DNA of 64,000 bases from UBA6522 sp963664945 (GCA_963664945.1 OY761822.1:5022001-5086000), one strand, 5' to 3'; counted from the stretch's first letter, positions 1 through 9,258 are shown. Notes: a model not told the origin generated them from the sequence alone. Numbers and translations are program-made.

Positions 1-212
1 TAGCCGGAGTCGCGCGTCGGCTCACCGGTCTTGTCCAGGAGAAACGGCGGGCCCCAGCTCCGGGTATCGTCACCCACGCCCGGGCGTTCGATCTTGATGA
101 CGTCGGCGCCCAGGTCGGCCAGGATCTGGCTGGCCCAAGGTCCGGCCATGATTCGGCTGAGGTCCAGGACCCGAACATGGGCGAGCGGACCCGACCGTTT
201 TTTGTCACTCAT
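1..212 (-). CDS. CaiB/BaiF family CoA-transferase (N-terminal part, runs off left edge)
   Basis: Only the first 70 residues are in the window. They match the N-terminus of class III CoA-transferases: after a short charged leader comes VRVLDLSRIMAGPWASQ, then LADLGADVIKIERP and GDDTRSWGPPF, the typical opening of formyl-CoA or succinyl-CoA:acid CoA-transferases. These enzymes move CoA between acyl-CoAs and free acids in the cytoplasm. The ATG overlaps the end of the upstream GST gene by 8 bases, so it is probably the last visible gene of a translationally coupled catabolic operon. The substrate cannot be told from this fragment, and the catalytic Asp lies outside the window. Confidence 0.85.
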   Translation of the reverse strand, partial: MSDKKRSGPLAHVRVLDLSRIMAGPWASQILADLGADVIKIERPGVGDDTRSWGPPFLLDKTGEPTRDSG

Positions 213-822
213 CGTCAATGATCTCCGTCGCCTTCGTGGAGTCGCGCTGCAGAAATGTCTCGTGCCATAGCACGAGCGCGGGACGGCCGGCTCGCCAGTC
301 CAGATCCGTGAACCGGAAGTCGAGGTAGTCCAGCGTGATGCCCACCGTGATCTGGCCGATGCCGTAGTCCTCCTGTTCGACGGTCTCGCTGCGTTGTTCC
401 AGCCAGTCCAGACAGGCACGGGTCTTGGCGGCGCAGGTCGAGCACAACGCCTCCCACCGCTGATCTTGCGGCTTCAGGAACTCGCCGCGCCAGGCAATCA
501 GCGTATCCAGCAACCCGTCGGCGACACCGTGCAGTTCCAGCTCCCGCCACCTCGCAGGCGCTTTTGCCGGGATCAACTTGCGCCCACCGTGCAGCGAATC
601 GAGGTATTCGCAGATGGCATACGATCCCGAAAGGACCACACCGTCATCGAGAACCATCACGGGAATCCGGCCGACCGGAGAGTCCTTGATGATGCCGGAA
701 TTGGGTTTCGTCCGAATCGCGACCGAGCGCACTGTCTCGAACCGATCCTGAAGGCCCGTTTCGCATGCGGCGATCATCACCTTGCGGACGAAGGGAGATC
801 GGGGCGACCAATGCAGTTTCAT
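205..822 (-). CDS. glutathione S-transferase family protein
   Basis: This 205-residue protein starts with a thioredoxin-like GST N-domain (WSPRSPFVRKVMIAACETGL). It has the cis-Pro region (GRIPVMVLDDG) and the Ser-containing glutathione gamma-Glu contact (LSGSYAICEYLD), followed by a helical C-domain. Length and layout are normal for bacterial GSTs. It sits between a thiolase gene (6-base gap) and a CoA-transferase gene (8-base overlap), so it is probably co-transcribed with acyl-CoA metabolism. A role in glutathione-dependent isomerisation or detoxification of an intermediate is inferred only from context. Confidence 0.85.
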   Translation of the reverse strand: MKLHWSPRSPFVRKVMIAACETGLQDRFETVRSVAIRTKPNSGIIKDSPVGRIPVMVLDDGVVLSGSYAICEYLDSLHGGRKLIPAKAPARWRELELHGVADGLLDTLIAWRGEFLKPQDQRWEALCSTCAAKTRACLDWLEQRSETVEQEDYGIGQITVGITLDYLDFRFTDLDWRAGRPALVLWHETFLQRDSTKATEIIDDE

Positions 823-828
823 GCCCTG

Positions 829-1977
829 CTACGCCTTGAGTATCGTAACCGCGCAATTGCCGCCGGCGCCCAGCACGTGCGCCAGTCCGCTCCTGGCGCC
901 CTCGACCTGCCGCGCGCCCGATTTCCCGCGCAATTGCGACACGATTTCCACCACCTGCCCGAGGTGGGACGCGCCCACGGGTTCACCCTTGCTGATCAGC
1001 CCGCCGCTCATGTTGACGGGACAGCGGCCGCCGATTTCGGTGTGCCCGCCCTCGACCAGCGGCCCTCCCCCACCGACTTCGCAAAGCCCGAGTTGTTCGC
1101 AGATTTCGATCTCGCAGAACGCGTCAGTGTCCTGGACCTCGAAGCAATCGATGTCTCCGGGACCGAACCCCGCCTGCTCATAGGCCTTCAGCGCCGTGAC
1201 CTCGGTCGGCCCGGGGTTGGCGATCGTCGCGCTCATGCTATCCGCCGGACAGCGAAAATCGGCCGAATAGCGAGCAATCGTGTGCGCGCATGCCGCGATC
1301 GTCACAGGCTCGCCGCCGAGCTCGCGGGCCCGACCGGCCGTGGTCAGCACGACCGCCGCCGCGCCGTCGTTGGGCGCGCAGATTTCCAGCAACCGGATCG
1401 GATCGCAAACCAGCTTTGATCCCAGGATCTGCTCCATCGTGAACGCCTTGCGATACATGGCGTTGGGATTCTCCACGCTGTTGCGGTGGTTCTTCCAGGC
1501 CACTGTCGCAATCTGTTCCTCGGTCGTCCCGAATTCGTGCATGTGCCGCCGGGCGCGCATGGACCAGTAGGCGGGATTCATCGACATGCCCATCCTGACC
1601 TGCCAGTCGGCGTAAATCATCGAAGGGTCCATGAAGCCTCGCGGCATCTTTTCCACGCCGAGCACGAGCACCGTGTCGACCTCTCCGGAGCGAATCGCAA
1701 GCACGGCCTGCCGCAACGCGGCGCCGCCGCTGGCGCAGGCGGCCTCGATATCGACAATCGAGATATCCGTGCCGCCCAGGCGGCTCAGGATGCGCGCACC
1801 CGATGTCGCCGGGAGGTACATGCGCGAAAGGTAGGCGGCCTGAATGTCGGGCCATGTCAGGCCCGCTTCCAGGAGCGCCTGTCGCGCAGCGGCAGCGCCC
1901 AGATCCTCAGGGGACCTGTCGAACCGCCCGAACGGATGAATGCCGGTACCGAGAATTACAATTTCAGAACTCGACAC
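829..1977 (-). CDS. thiolase family protein (SCP-x / lipid-transfer type acetyl-CoA acetyltransferase)
   Basis: This 382-residue protein has the non-canonical thiolase fold used by SCPx/Ltp2-like enzymes. The nucleophile region reads DIEAACASGGAALRQAV. The C-terminal half has VEGGHTEIGGRCPVNMSGG and GEPVGASHLGQ, supplying the His residues of the active site. It ends with a GGNCAVTILKA strand. Thiolases of this subgroup act on CoA thioesters, often as partners of a DUF35 protein in steroid or branched-chain side-chain degradation. The DUF35 gene lies immediately upstream with a 9-base gap, which strongly suggests a heteromeric pair. The substrate is not determined. Confidence 0.88.
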   Translation of the reverse strand: MSSSEIVILGTGIHPFGRFDRSPEDLGAAAARQALLEAGLTWPDIQAAYLSRMYLPATSGARILSRLGGTDISIVDIEAACASGGAALRQAVLAIRSGEVDTVLVLGVEKMPRGFMDPSMIYADWQVRMGMSMNPAYWSMRARRHMHEFGTTEEQIATVAWKNHRNSVENPNAMYRKAFTMEQILGSKLVCDPIRLLEICAPNDGAAAVVLTTAGRARELGGEPVTIAACAHTIARYSADFRCPADSMSATIANPGPTEVTALKAYEQAGFGPGDIDCFEVQDTDAFCEIEICEQLGLCEVGGGGPLVEGGHTEIGGRCPVNMSGGLISKGEPVGASHLGQVVEIVSQLRGKSGARQVEGARSGLAHVLGAGGNCAVTILKA

Positions 1978-1986
1978 GACTCGACC

Positions 1987-2433
1987 TCAGGAAGAAAATG
2001 TTGCAAAACGGAACGCGCGGTATTGCTGTCCGTCCGGGGAGCGCAGTATCCATGGCTTCAACCGCAACCGGACCCCGATTTCAAACGAGTCCACGTCTCC
2101 GTCCAGCGGCGCCACGATGCGAATGCCGTCCGCCAACTCGACCAGGCCGAGCGCAAAGGGCTCGAAGGGTTCCGGCCCAAGGTACCCGCCCGGTGGCTTG
2201 TGCCGGATGATCGTGTAGGTCCACAACTCGCCTTCCGACGCGAGTTCGATTCCTGAAATCCTGTCACTGCCGCAATTCAGGCACACCTCGTTCGTGCCCA
2301 TCGACACCTCGCCGCAGCTTACGCATCGGCTCCCCAGCAACCGGATGTCGGCCGGATCGCCTGCAGTGCCCGACACCAGGCCCTCCCTGACAGGGCGTAT
2401 GGCGTCGTTCGATGTTGCATCAGCCTTGTTCAT
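1987..2433 (-). CDS. Zn-ribbon/OB-fold protein (DUF35, thiolase partner)
   Basis: This 148-residue protein shows the DUF35 layout: an N-terminal rubredoxin-like zinc ribbon with two CxxC pairs (CVSCGEV...CLNCGS), then an OB-fold (GELWTYTIIRHKPPGGY...FALGLVELADGIRIVAPL). Such proteins bind acyl-CoA or form mixed complexes with SCPx-type thiolases and with MaoC-type hydratases. It lies directly upstream of the thiolase gene on the same strand. It probably forms the second subunit or accessory domain of that enzyme rather than acting alone. Confidence 0.88.
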   Translation of the reverse strand: MNKADATSNDAIRPVREGLVSGTAGDPADIRLLGSRCVSCGEVSMGTNEVCLNCGSDRISGIELASEGELWTYTIIRHKPPGGYLGPEPFEPFALGLVELADGIRIVAPLDGDVDSFEIGVRLRLKPWILRSPDGQQYRAFRFATFSS

Positions 2434-2472
2434 GCACCGTCTCCGTACTCACGCGCGAACGCACCGGGTCAA

Positions 2473-3777
2473 TCATTGCCTCGCGGGCGTCCGCTGCCGC
2501 GTACCCCACGGCAGGATAATGGCGGCCAGCAGGAAAAGGGTGCCATAGTAGTACTGACCCGCGGCCAGGCTGCCGGTGCGGTCGGTTGCCCAGCCGACAA
2601 ATGTCGGGCTCAGAAAGGCGAATGCGCTGCCCAGCGTGCTGACCAGCGCGATGCCCCCGGCGGCGGCCGTGCCGGAAAGGAAACCCGCGGGCATGCTCCA
2701 GAACGGGCCGGTCGCCCCGAATGCCCCGCAGCAGGCGATGACCAGCAGCGCCAGCGCAGCCCACGGCTGGTCGGCGAACGAAGGCATGAGAAACCACGCG
2801 ATCGCGCATGCGAATGCGCAAGTGGCAACGTGCCAGCGACGTTCTCCGGTCTTGTCCGAGTGATGGGCGACCCACTGCTGTACGCCGAGGGCTACCAGGT
2901 ACGGCACCCCGGCCAGAATGCCCAGCGTCACGTAATCTTCGATGCCCGCCCGATTCAGGATCGTCGGCAACCAGAACGACAGGCCGCCGATACCCGACAC
3001 CAGGGCGATGGCCATGGATGCCAGCACATAGATGCGATAGTCCAGAAACGCCTGCCCGAGACTGGATCTGACGACGGTTTTCTGCTCCCTCGATGCCGCG
3101 TCCCTGGCAAGATCCTCCCGGACGAGCGCTTTCTCCCTATCGGTCAGCCACTTTGCCTGCTCCGGAGTATCCGAAAGCCACACGAGGACAACTACACCCA
3201 GGATGACGGACGGCGCGCCTTCGACGAGAAACAGCCACTGCCAGCCGCGCAAGCCGCCCATACCGTCCATCCCTGCCATGATGACGCCGGACAGCGGGCC
3301 ACCGATGAGGCCCGACAGGACGAGCGCCGACATGAACAGGGCGGTAAAACGCGCCCGGCGCGCTGCCGGCACCCAGAATGTGATGTACAGCAGCACGCCG
3401 GGGAAGAAGCCCGCCTCGGCCGCGCCGAGGAGGAACCGCAACACATTGAACTGCGTCGCGGTCTGGATGAACGCGAAGCTGGCGGAGATGATCCCCCACA
3501 GGATCATGATGCGGGCGAACGTCAGGCGCGCACCGACTCTCTTGAGCAGCAGGTTGCTCGGCACTTCGAACGCGCTGTAACCGATATAGAAGAGCCCCGC
3601 CCCCAGGCCATAGACCAGTTCGCTGAAACCCAGGTCCCCAAGCATCTGGACACGGGCGAACCCGATGTTGGATCGGTCGAGATAGGCCGCGATGTACCCG
3701 ATGATGAGCAATGGAACGATCCGCCGGGTGATCTTCCGGTAGACGGCGTCGAGTTCTGCCTGGCTGGTCGTGCTCAA
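2473..3777 (-). CDS. MFS transporter, anion:cation symporter (ACS)-like
   Basis: This 434-residue, twelve-helix permease opens with YRKITRRIVPLLIIGYIAAYLDRSNIGFARVQM, the characteristic TM1 of ACS-family symporters such as phthalate, tartrate or hydroxyphenylacetate permeases. The open frame extends far upstream, but the start chosen is a TTG at 3777. It gives the expected N-terminus and overlaps the stop of the upstream hydrolase gene (TTGA), a normal coupling arrangement. It would import an organic anion to feed the downstream thiolase/CoA-transferase enzymes. Substrate identity is inference. Confidence 0.87.
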   Translation of the reverse strand: MSTTSQAELDAVYRKITRRIVPLLIIGYIAAYLDRSNIGFARVQMLGDLGFSELVYGLGAGLFYIGYSAFEVPSNLLLKRVGARLTFARIMILWGIISASFAFIQTATQFNVLRFLLGAAEAGFFPGVLLYITFWVPAARRARFTALFMSALVLSGLIGGPLSGVIMAGMDGMGGLRGWQWLFLVEGAPSVILGVVVLVWLSDTPEQAKWLTDREKALVREDLARDAASREQKTVVRSSLGQAFLDYRIYVLASMAIALVSGIGGLSFWLPTILNRAGIEDYVTLGILAGVPYLVALGVQQWVAHHSDKTGERRWHVATCAFACAIAWFLMPSFADQPWAALALLVIACCGAFGATGPFWSMPAGFLSGTAAAGGIALVSTLGSAFAFLSPTFVGWATDRTGSLAAGQYYYGTLFLLAAIILPWGTRQRTPARQ

Positions 3778-5705
3778 TTGGCGCCGTCCTGCCGTTGCAG
3801 AAAGCCGATCAGGGCCTGGTTGAACGCCTCGGGCTGCTCCCAGTAGCCCGAGTGGCCGGACTCGCTGAGCATGACAACCTCGACATTCGACAGTCTCGCG
3901 GCCAGTTCCCGCAGCATGGCCGGCGGCATGTAGATGTCGGCGTCCGCACCGATGAGCAGCACGGGCAGGTCGATGGCTTCGTACTCGTCCCACTGCAGCG
4001 CGTTCTTTGCCGGAGGCCGGAGTATCGTGTGCGCGGAACTGTGCTCCAGATCGATCCACGCCCTTGTGCCTTCGGGATTCGCCGCCCTGTACGACGGGCC
4101 CAGTTCCTTGGTCCAGTGAGGCAACGCCACGATTTCCGGCGTCCGAATCGTTGCAAACACTTGGGCGTACTGCGCATCCTGCGCACCGCCCGTACTCGTC
4201 GCTATGGTGATGCTGAGCAACCTGTCGGGGTAGGAAATCGCGTAGTCCGGCACGATGAACCCGCCTGCCGCGCTGCCGACCAGGTGAAACGCGTCAAGCT
4301 GCAGGTGGTTGACAAGCGCGTGCAGGTCGTCGGCCGAGGTGCCCGGGTCGTCCTCCGGACCCGCGTCGGAGCCGTAGTGGCCCCGGCGCGAGTAAGCGAT
4401 CACGCGATAGCCGGCCCTGACAAGTTCCGGCTGCTGGTAGCCCCAGATCAGGGCGCTTCCCGTGTAAGGGTGCAGCAGGACCACCGGTACGCCGTCGCCG
4501 CCGGTATCCCGGTACCAGAGCCTGACGCCATCGACATCGACAGTGCCTTCCGTGACCGGCGCCTGGGGAGGCACCGGCTGCCATTCGGTCTGGGCCGGCA
4601 ACAGCCTGATGCCGATGTCACGTTGCCCGAACGCTGCAACACCGGGCTCCGTAGCCGATGCCACGGAAACCGCCAATGCGGACCGTTCGGCGCCGGACTC
4701 GTCGATATCGGTCACGGACTGATCGCCGCCCAGTTCACCCTGACCGGCGCCGGATGCTGCGTGCCGGTCAAGAAAATCGATCAGCAGTCTGTTGAATGCC
4801 TCGGGCTGTTCCCAATACGGCGCATGGCCCGCCTCGCGGAAGATGGCAACCTCGGGGTTCCGCCAGTACCTTGCGTAGGCGCGCAAGCGCGATGGCGGCA
4901 TGTACAGGTCCGAATCGCCGGTAAAGAGCAGCGTCGGCGACTCGATGCCTGCGATCGACTCGGGTGTGACCTCGTTCTTCGACCGGATGGGGACAACCCG
5001 GACTCTCGAAATTTCGGCCAGTTCACGCCATTCCGAGGCCCCTTGCGGGTTTCCCGCCCTGTAGGCCGGACTAAGCTCCTTGAGCCATGTGGGCAACGCT
5101 CTGAACTCAACCGGCAGCAATGTTTCATCCGATGCCGACCAGGCCGGATCGCCCGGCTTGCCGATGGTGTTGCCGATCGTCAGCGTGAGCAGCCGATCGG
5201 GGTATGACACTGCAAAATCCGGCACGATATCCGCGCCGGCGGCAATGCCGACGAGATGCAACCGCCCGACCTCCAGGTGCTCGAGCACGCGAACCAGGTC
5301 ATCTACCCCCGTGCCGGGACTCTCCTCGTCACCGGCGTCGGAGCCATAATGTCCCCGACGCGAATACGCGATCACGCGGTAGCCGGCCTCCACCAATACC
5401 GGCTGCTGATACTTCCAGAACAGCGCGCTGCCGGAATTCGGGTGCACGAAGACCACGGGTTCGCCGCTACCGCCCGTGTCCCGGTACCACAGTCGCGCAC
5501 CGCCGACGTCGACCCGTCCCTCGACCACCGGAGCCTGTTCGGGCGGAGCGCCCCAGGAGTATTGCGGTGGCAGCATGTTGACTTCGCTGATCTGTGCCCG
5601 GCCGCTGCAAGGCGCCACTACCAGAGCAAACAGAGACGCCAGGACGCAAGCGGCCGCTTCAAGGCGCTTGCTGCTCAAGGCATGCGCCACAGCCGGAATT
5701 TTCAA
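3774..5705 (-). CDS. exported tandem alpha/beta-hydrolase fusion with Ala at both nucleophile elbows
   Basis: This 643-residue protein has a signal peptide (start TTG at 5705, preceded by GGAG) followed by two homologous alpha/beta-hydrolase domains at about residues 60-315 and 385-640. Both share GGARLWYRDTGG/DGVRLWYRDTGG-type openings, VFVHPNSGSA/LLHPYTGSA oxyanion strands, and C-terminal GH(A/S)xYWEQPEAFN catalytic-His motifs. Asp is kept in GDSDLYMPP and GADADIYMPP. The nucleophile elbow reads GIAAG in the first domain and GSAAG in the second, so the usual Ser of GxSxG is Ala in both (residues 155 and 479). The protein may be a binding protein or use unusual chemistry. It heads the catabolic operon and ends overlapping the MFS gene. 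Confidence 0.85.
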   Translation of the reverse strand: MKIPAVAHALSSKRLEAAACVLASLFALVVAPCSGRAQISEVNMLPPQYSWGAPPEQAPVVEGRVDVGGARLWYRDTGGSGEPVVFVHPNSGSALFWKYQQPVLVEAGYRVIAYSRRGHYGSDAGDEESPGTGVDDLVRVLEHLEVGRLHLVGIAAGADIVPDFAVSYPDRLLTLTIGNTIGKPGDPAWSASDETLLPVEFRALPTWLKELSPAYRAGNPQGASEWRELAEISRVRVVPIRSKNEVTPESIAGIESPTLLFTGDSDLYMPPSRLRAYARYWRNPEVAIFREAGHAPYWEQPEAFNRLLIDFLDRHAASGAGQGELGGDQSVTDIDESGAERSALAVSVASATEPGVAAFGQRDIGIRLLPAQTEWQPVPPQAPVTEGTVDVDGVRLWYRDTGGDGVPVVLLHPYTGSALIWGYQQPELVRAGYRVIAYSRRGHYGSDAGPEDDPGTSADDLHALVNHLQLDAFHLVGSAAGGFIVPDYAISYPDRLLSITIATSTGGAQDAQYAQVFATIRTPEIVALPHWTKELGPSYRAANPEGTRAWIDLEHSSAHTILRPPAKNALQWDEYEAIDLPVLLIGADADIYMPPAMLRELAARLSNVEVVMLSESGHSGYWEQPEAFNQALIGFLQRQDGAN

Positions 5706-5723
5706 GCCGATATCTCCGCAAGA

Positions 5724-5766
5724 AAAAAGCCTGCAGGACTCACGAGGCGTCCCGCAGGCTTTCTTG
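5724..5766 (-). terminator. rho-independent terminator after the TonB-dependent receptor gene
   Basis: A perfect 9-bp stem, AAAGCCTGC/GCAGGCTTT, flanks a roughly 20-base loop. Read on the minus strand it is followed by TTTTTTCTT. It lies between the stop of the receptor gene (5803) and the start of the hydrolase gene (5705), separating the two transcription units. Confidence 0.8.
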
Positions 5767-5802
5767 CTACTCAGATGCTACAGAGATTGCAGGCCAACTC
5801 CG

Positions 5803-8607
5803 CTAGAATTTCTTCTGCAGCGACAACGACCAGATGCGGCCGAAAATGTTGTGGTTGTTGTAGTCAACCGCGCGATCGCCGTTCAGCACGATGGGCGGAT
5901 CACGGTCGCCCAGGTTGTCGACCGACAAGCCAATGCGCAACCCATCCGTAAAATTGTCACCTTCGCCAAGCGGAACTTCGTACACGATATTGGCTCCGAG
6001 CGTGGTCCACGACGGTACACGACTGGGTTCCAGGGCAACGCCATTGACGGTGATGGGCAGATCATTGGTGTAGCTACCGACCACGGTGGCATCGACACTG
6101 GCGAACCAACTGCCGGTCCTGAAGATCACGCGCCCGGTCATTCGCGTGCTGTTCTGAAAACCGATCCGGTCCAGTTGCTCGACCAGTTCGCCACCCGGCA
6201 CCAGAGCGCGTTCCAACCCGAGCACCTTCGCGCCGTTGAACCGCACGCCCCACTCACCGATCGGGGTGGACCAGTCATAGTTCACCTGAAGGTCAAGTCC
6301 ACTCTGTACGACCGCACTCGTGTTCCGCAGGCCAGTCAGCATAATGGCTTCCAGCCCGCAGTCGCCGGCCGACGAGCCTCGAAGGTCGGCTGCAACATCG
6401 ACAAAGTCCTGATACGCAGGATTGTATGTGGAAAAGTCGCCGGCCACGCACGTGTCGGGCTGCGGCGCAATCCGGATGAAGGGATCGTAAAGCGCACGAT
6501 TTTGAGAGTTCGCGAGCGCCGAAGTTTCGTTTGGAAGTCTTTCGATGCGATTGCTGTAGTCGACCGTGTAGTAGGTCGCCGACAGTCGCAGCCCATCGAC
6601 CGCTTCGGGCGTAAAGTCAAGGCCGGCCGTCCACATGTCCGCTGTTTCCGGCTGCAGGCCCAAAGTGTTCCCAATCTTGAATAACACGTAGGTTGTGCCG
6701 CGAGCGGCATTGCTCACCGGAACGTCGTGAGAGCCGTCGTTGCTGTAGTTTGAACGTCTGAACTGCTGCAACACGCCGGGGTCGCGCTCGACCAGCGTAG
6801 GCGCCCGAAAGGCTTCCGCCACGGTAGCGCGCAGCGTCAGGCTTTCGGTCGGCTCAAAGCTGACGCCAAGACGCGGATTGGTCGTGGAACCGAAGTCGCT
6901 GTAGTCGTCATTGCGCACCGCCAGGTTGAGCGTGACGGTATCGGCAACCGGCAGGTAGGCTTCGACAAAGGCCGCCGTCACGTCTCGATCGGAGGTGGTG
7001 TCGCGGACAACCCCATACGCCGGCGGATTGCTGGTGCTTCGTCCATTGGTCCCGTGATTGAGGAACCTGTGCTCGGTGCCTTCATACTCCGCGCCGAACG
7101 CAAGTCGAGCCTGGCCACCCGGCAGGTCGAAGATTCCGCCCTCGAACTTGACCGATCCGCGGTTCATTTCAAACCACGCTTGCTGATCGATCGAGCCGTA
7201 GTACACGAGGTCGAACCACTCGGACTGCGGTCCTTGGACGAATGGGTTGAACAGGTCCGCATAGGCGGTAAAACCGGCGTCTGGCAAGCTGATGCTCTGG
7301 CGCTTCCCGCACCGCCCGCAGGTCTCGTTATCGCCCAGCGTGTAATTGAGTGAAAGCTGCCAGTTGTCGTTGAGGTCGTAGACGAGATCGAGGTACGTGT
7401 TGAGCGCCCGCTCTCTCGGCCGCGTTGCGGCATCCACCGCGCCCGCGCCCTCGTTGTTCAGAAAATAGCTGTACGACATGTAGTAGCGGGATGCGTTGGT
7501 CAGCCCGTCGATCCAGTACGGGCTGGACCGCGTGACCAGTGATTGCTCGTAATGCGAAAATTCCACTATCTCGCTATCGCGCTCGCTGTAGACACCGGTC
7601 AATGTCAGTTGACCCCGGTCACCGGCAAAGTTCTGGCGCCCACGGAACGAAACCGCGAGGCGCTGACGCTCCGGCCAATAGTCCCGTTCGTCGCCCAGGT
7701 CGGAGACGGCATGCTGGCCTTCAAGCGCCAATACTTCCTCGGCCGTCGGTAGCCGGCCGTCGGTAGCCGGTACGCCGTAGAACGTCCCGTTCGCAAAAAT
7801 GTTGGGCAACTCTCCGGGGCGGACAAACTGAACCCCCCGGACGGATCCGGAGCGATTGTCATTGCCTCCGTAGGCCCGCAGGTCTTCATTGAGGTAGCCC
7901 CGCTCGCTGCGCTTGAAGGTGCCGCGATCTTCATACAGGACGCCAAGCCATGCATTTCCGGTGTTCCAGCTCAGACCGCCCAGCATGTCGACCGCATTTG
8001 CCTGGTACAGGCTGTTGGTGGTGCGCGCGTTGATCTCCACGCCCTCGAAATCGTCCCGCAGGACAAAGTTGACGACGCCGGCGATGGCGTCCGAACCGTA
8101 CACGGCCGATGCCGCATCCATGACGACTTCGACACGCTCGATCGCCGAAATGGGAAGCTGGTTCGGATCCGCAAACTGCGCAGTAATGCCCTGCCCGACC
8201 AGGCGATTCCCGTCGAACAGGATCAGCGTCGCGTTGTCGCCGAGGCCGCGGAGATTCACGCCCTGCGCGTAGCCGACATTTCCGCCGCCCTGCCCGGTCG
8301 GCACCTCCTCCTGCTGCATCAGGCCGGACCCCTGCGGCAGCTCGCGGATGAACGATGTCGTGTCAACGGACGTTGTGTTGAGCAGGTCCTCCTGGCTCAT
8401 GCTCAACGTCGCAGCACCTACCGGCGCAACGCCGCGAATCGCCGTACCGGTCGAGGTCGCGGTCACGACGACCTCCTCAATCTCGCCCGCCTCCGTGATC
8501 TCCTCCTCCTGCGCCGCCGCGTTCTGAGCCAGCGCAATTGCGGCCATGAACGCGAACCCGGCTGTCATGGCGATCAGAGCTGGATCGGTGAATTTTCGAG
8601 TCTTCAT
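5803..8607 (-). CDS. TonB-dependent outer-membrane receptor
   Basis: This 934-residue receptor has a signal peptide, a TonB-box-like segment (IEEVVVTATSTG), and a plug domain with GVNLRGLGDNATLILFDGNRL and IERVEVVMDAASAVYGSDAIAGVVNFVLR. A long beta-barrel follows, ending in Phe (IWSLSLQKKF). The ATG at 8607 was preferred over one ten codons upstream because an AGGAGG lies nine bases before it. It imports a large substrate energised by TonB. It lies just upstream of the hydrolase/MFS/thiolase operon in the same direction, so it may take up the same compound class, but a terminator separates them. Confidence 0.93.
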   Translation of the reverse strand: MKTRKFTDPALIAMTAGFAFMAAIALAQNAAAQEEEITEAGEIEEVVVTATSTGTAIRGVAPVGAATLSMSQEDLLNTTSVDTTSFIRELPQGSGLMQQEEVPTGQGGGNVGYAQGVNLRGLGDNATLILFDGNRLVGQGITAQFADPNQLPISAIERVEVVMDAASAVYGSDAIAGVVNFVLRDDFEGVEINARTTNSLYQANAVDMLGGLSWNTGNAWLGVLYEDRGTFKRSERGYLNEDLRAYGGNDNRSGSVRGVQFVRPGELPNIFANGTFYGVPATDGRLPTAEEVLALEGQHAVSDLGDERDYWPERQRLAVSFRGRQNFAGDRGQLTLTGVYSERDSEIVEFSHYEQSLVTRSSPYWIDGLTNASRYYMSYSYFLNNEGAGAVDAATRPRERALNTYLDLVYDLNDNWQLSLNYTLGDNETCGRCGKRQSISLPDAGFTAYADLFNPFVQGPQSEWFDLVYYGSIDQQAWFEMNRGSVKFEGGIFDLPGGQARLAFGAEYEGTEHRFLNHGTNGRSTSNPPAYGVVRDTTSDRDVTAAFVEAYLPVADTVTLNLAVRNDDYSDFGSTTNPRLGVSFEPTESLTLRATVAEAFRAPTLVERDPGVLQQFRRSNYSNDGSHDVPVSNAARGTTYVLFKIGNTLGLQPETADMWTAGLDFTPEAVDGLRLSATYYTVDYSNRIERLPNETSALANSQNRALYDPFIRIAPQPDTCVAGDFSTYNPAYQDFVDVAADLRGSSAGDCGLEAIMLTGLRNTSAVVQSGLDLQVNYDWSTPIGEWGVRFNGAKVLGLERALVPGGELVEQLDRIGFQNSTRMTGRVIFRTGSWFASVDATVVGSYTNDLPITVNGVALEPSRVPSWTTLGANIVYEVPLGEGDNFTDGLRIGLSVDNLGDRDPPIVLNGDRAVDYNNHNIFGRIWSLSLQKKF

Positions 8608-9258
8608 TTCATCTTTCCTCCTGCGGGCTCGCTTCATCGGTGCCTGATGAGAATTCGAGCAGGGTCAAAATTTCGGAACGGTGCATACGATTGGTTTGTG
8701 ATCGAGAGATGCCACCGAGAACCCATCGCCGAAATCCGTCATGCACCCGACTGGGAAAATCGGGGAATCGAACAAGATCAACTTGTTGCCTGGGAATTGA
8801 AATCCGGCTCCGAATGGAGCGATCTCCGGTAAATGGCCAGTACATCTGCCTGCCTGCACCGTCTATCCCCGTTGTCGACGTTGGCTATGGTTCGCCAAGT
8901 GGCCCTATGGACGATCAAACGTTGCAATCGAGTCTATACTTGGCTCGCAGTCGCACTGGCATTCCGGCGTTTATACAAAAATATGAAATAATCGGCGTTC
9001 CCGATTTCGATTCGAACCCGCACCTTCAACGACAGGCACGATACGATGTTTGACGGGCGCAGCCGCGCGCACAGCAGGTGTTCGCCGCTGAAGATACACA
9101 GCGGCAGGTAGCATTGGCTCTTGTAATTGCCGTGGAAGAACCGCCCCTCCGGTGCGCCGTGCAACGGTTCGTCCGTGGCGTCCAGGTCCAGCCGCACCGT
9201 CTCCGGCGCCCGCCCTTGGCGAGCGGGTGTACGGAGATAACGGAAAGCGACGGTTCTC
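8608..9258. other. 650-base region with no intact gene (receptor 5' region plus transposase relic)
   Basis: This AT-richer stretch between the multiheme cytochrome and the TonB receptor holds no convincing complete gene. The part from 8608 to about 9040 is the probable 5' leader and promoter region of the receptor; no unambiguous promoter was picked out. The part from about 9048 to 9200 keeps a readable piece of a transposase, listed separately. Confidence 0.5.
9048..9197 (-). pseudogene. IS1380-type transposase fragment
   Basis: About 50 codons read RLDLDATDEPLHGAPEGRFF, followed by NYKSQCYLPLCIFSGEHLLCA and ARLRPSN. This is the well-conserved central block of IS1380-family DDE transposases (D-x-D-A-T-D-x-x-x-H-G, then CYLPL and LRPSN). 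Neither end of the gene is present, and no inverted repeats were recognised. It is a decayed relic in the leader region of the receptor gene. Confidence 0.7.

Noticed and set aside
9005..9050. tRNA T-loop-like GGTTCGAATC on the minus strand
   Set aside because: The flanking bases do not pair into a T-arm, and no acceptor or anticodon arms are found.
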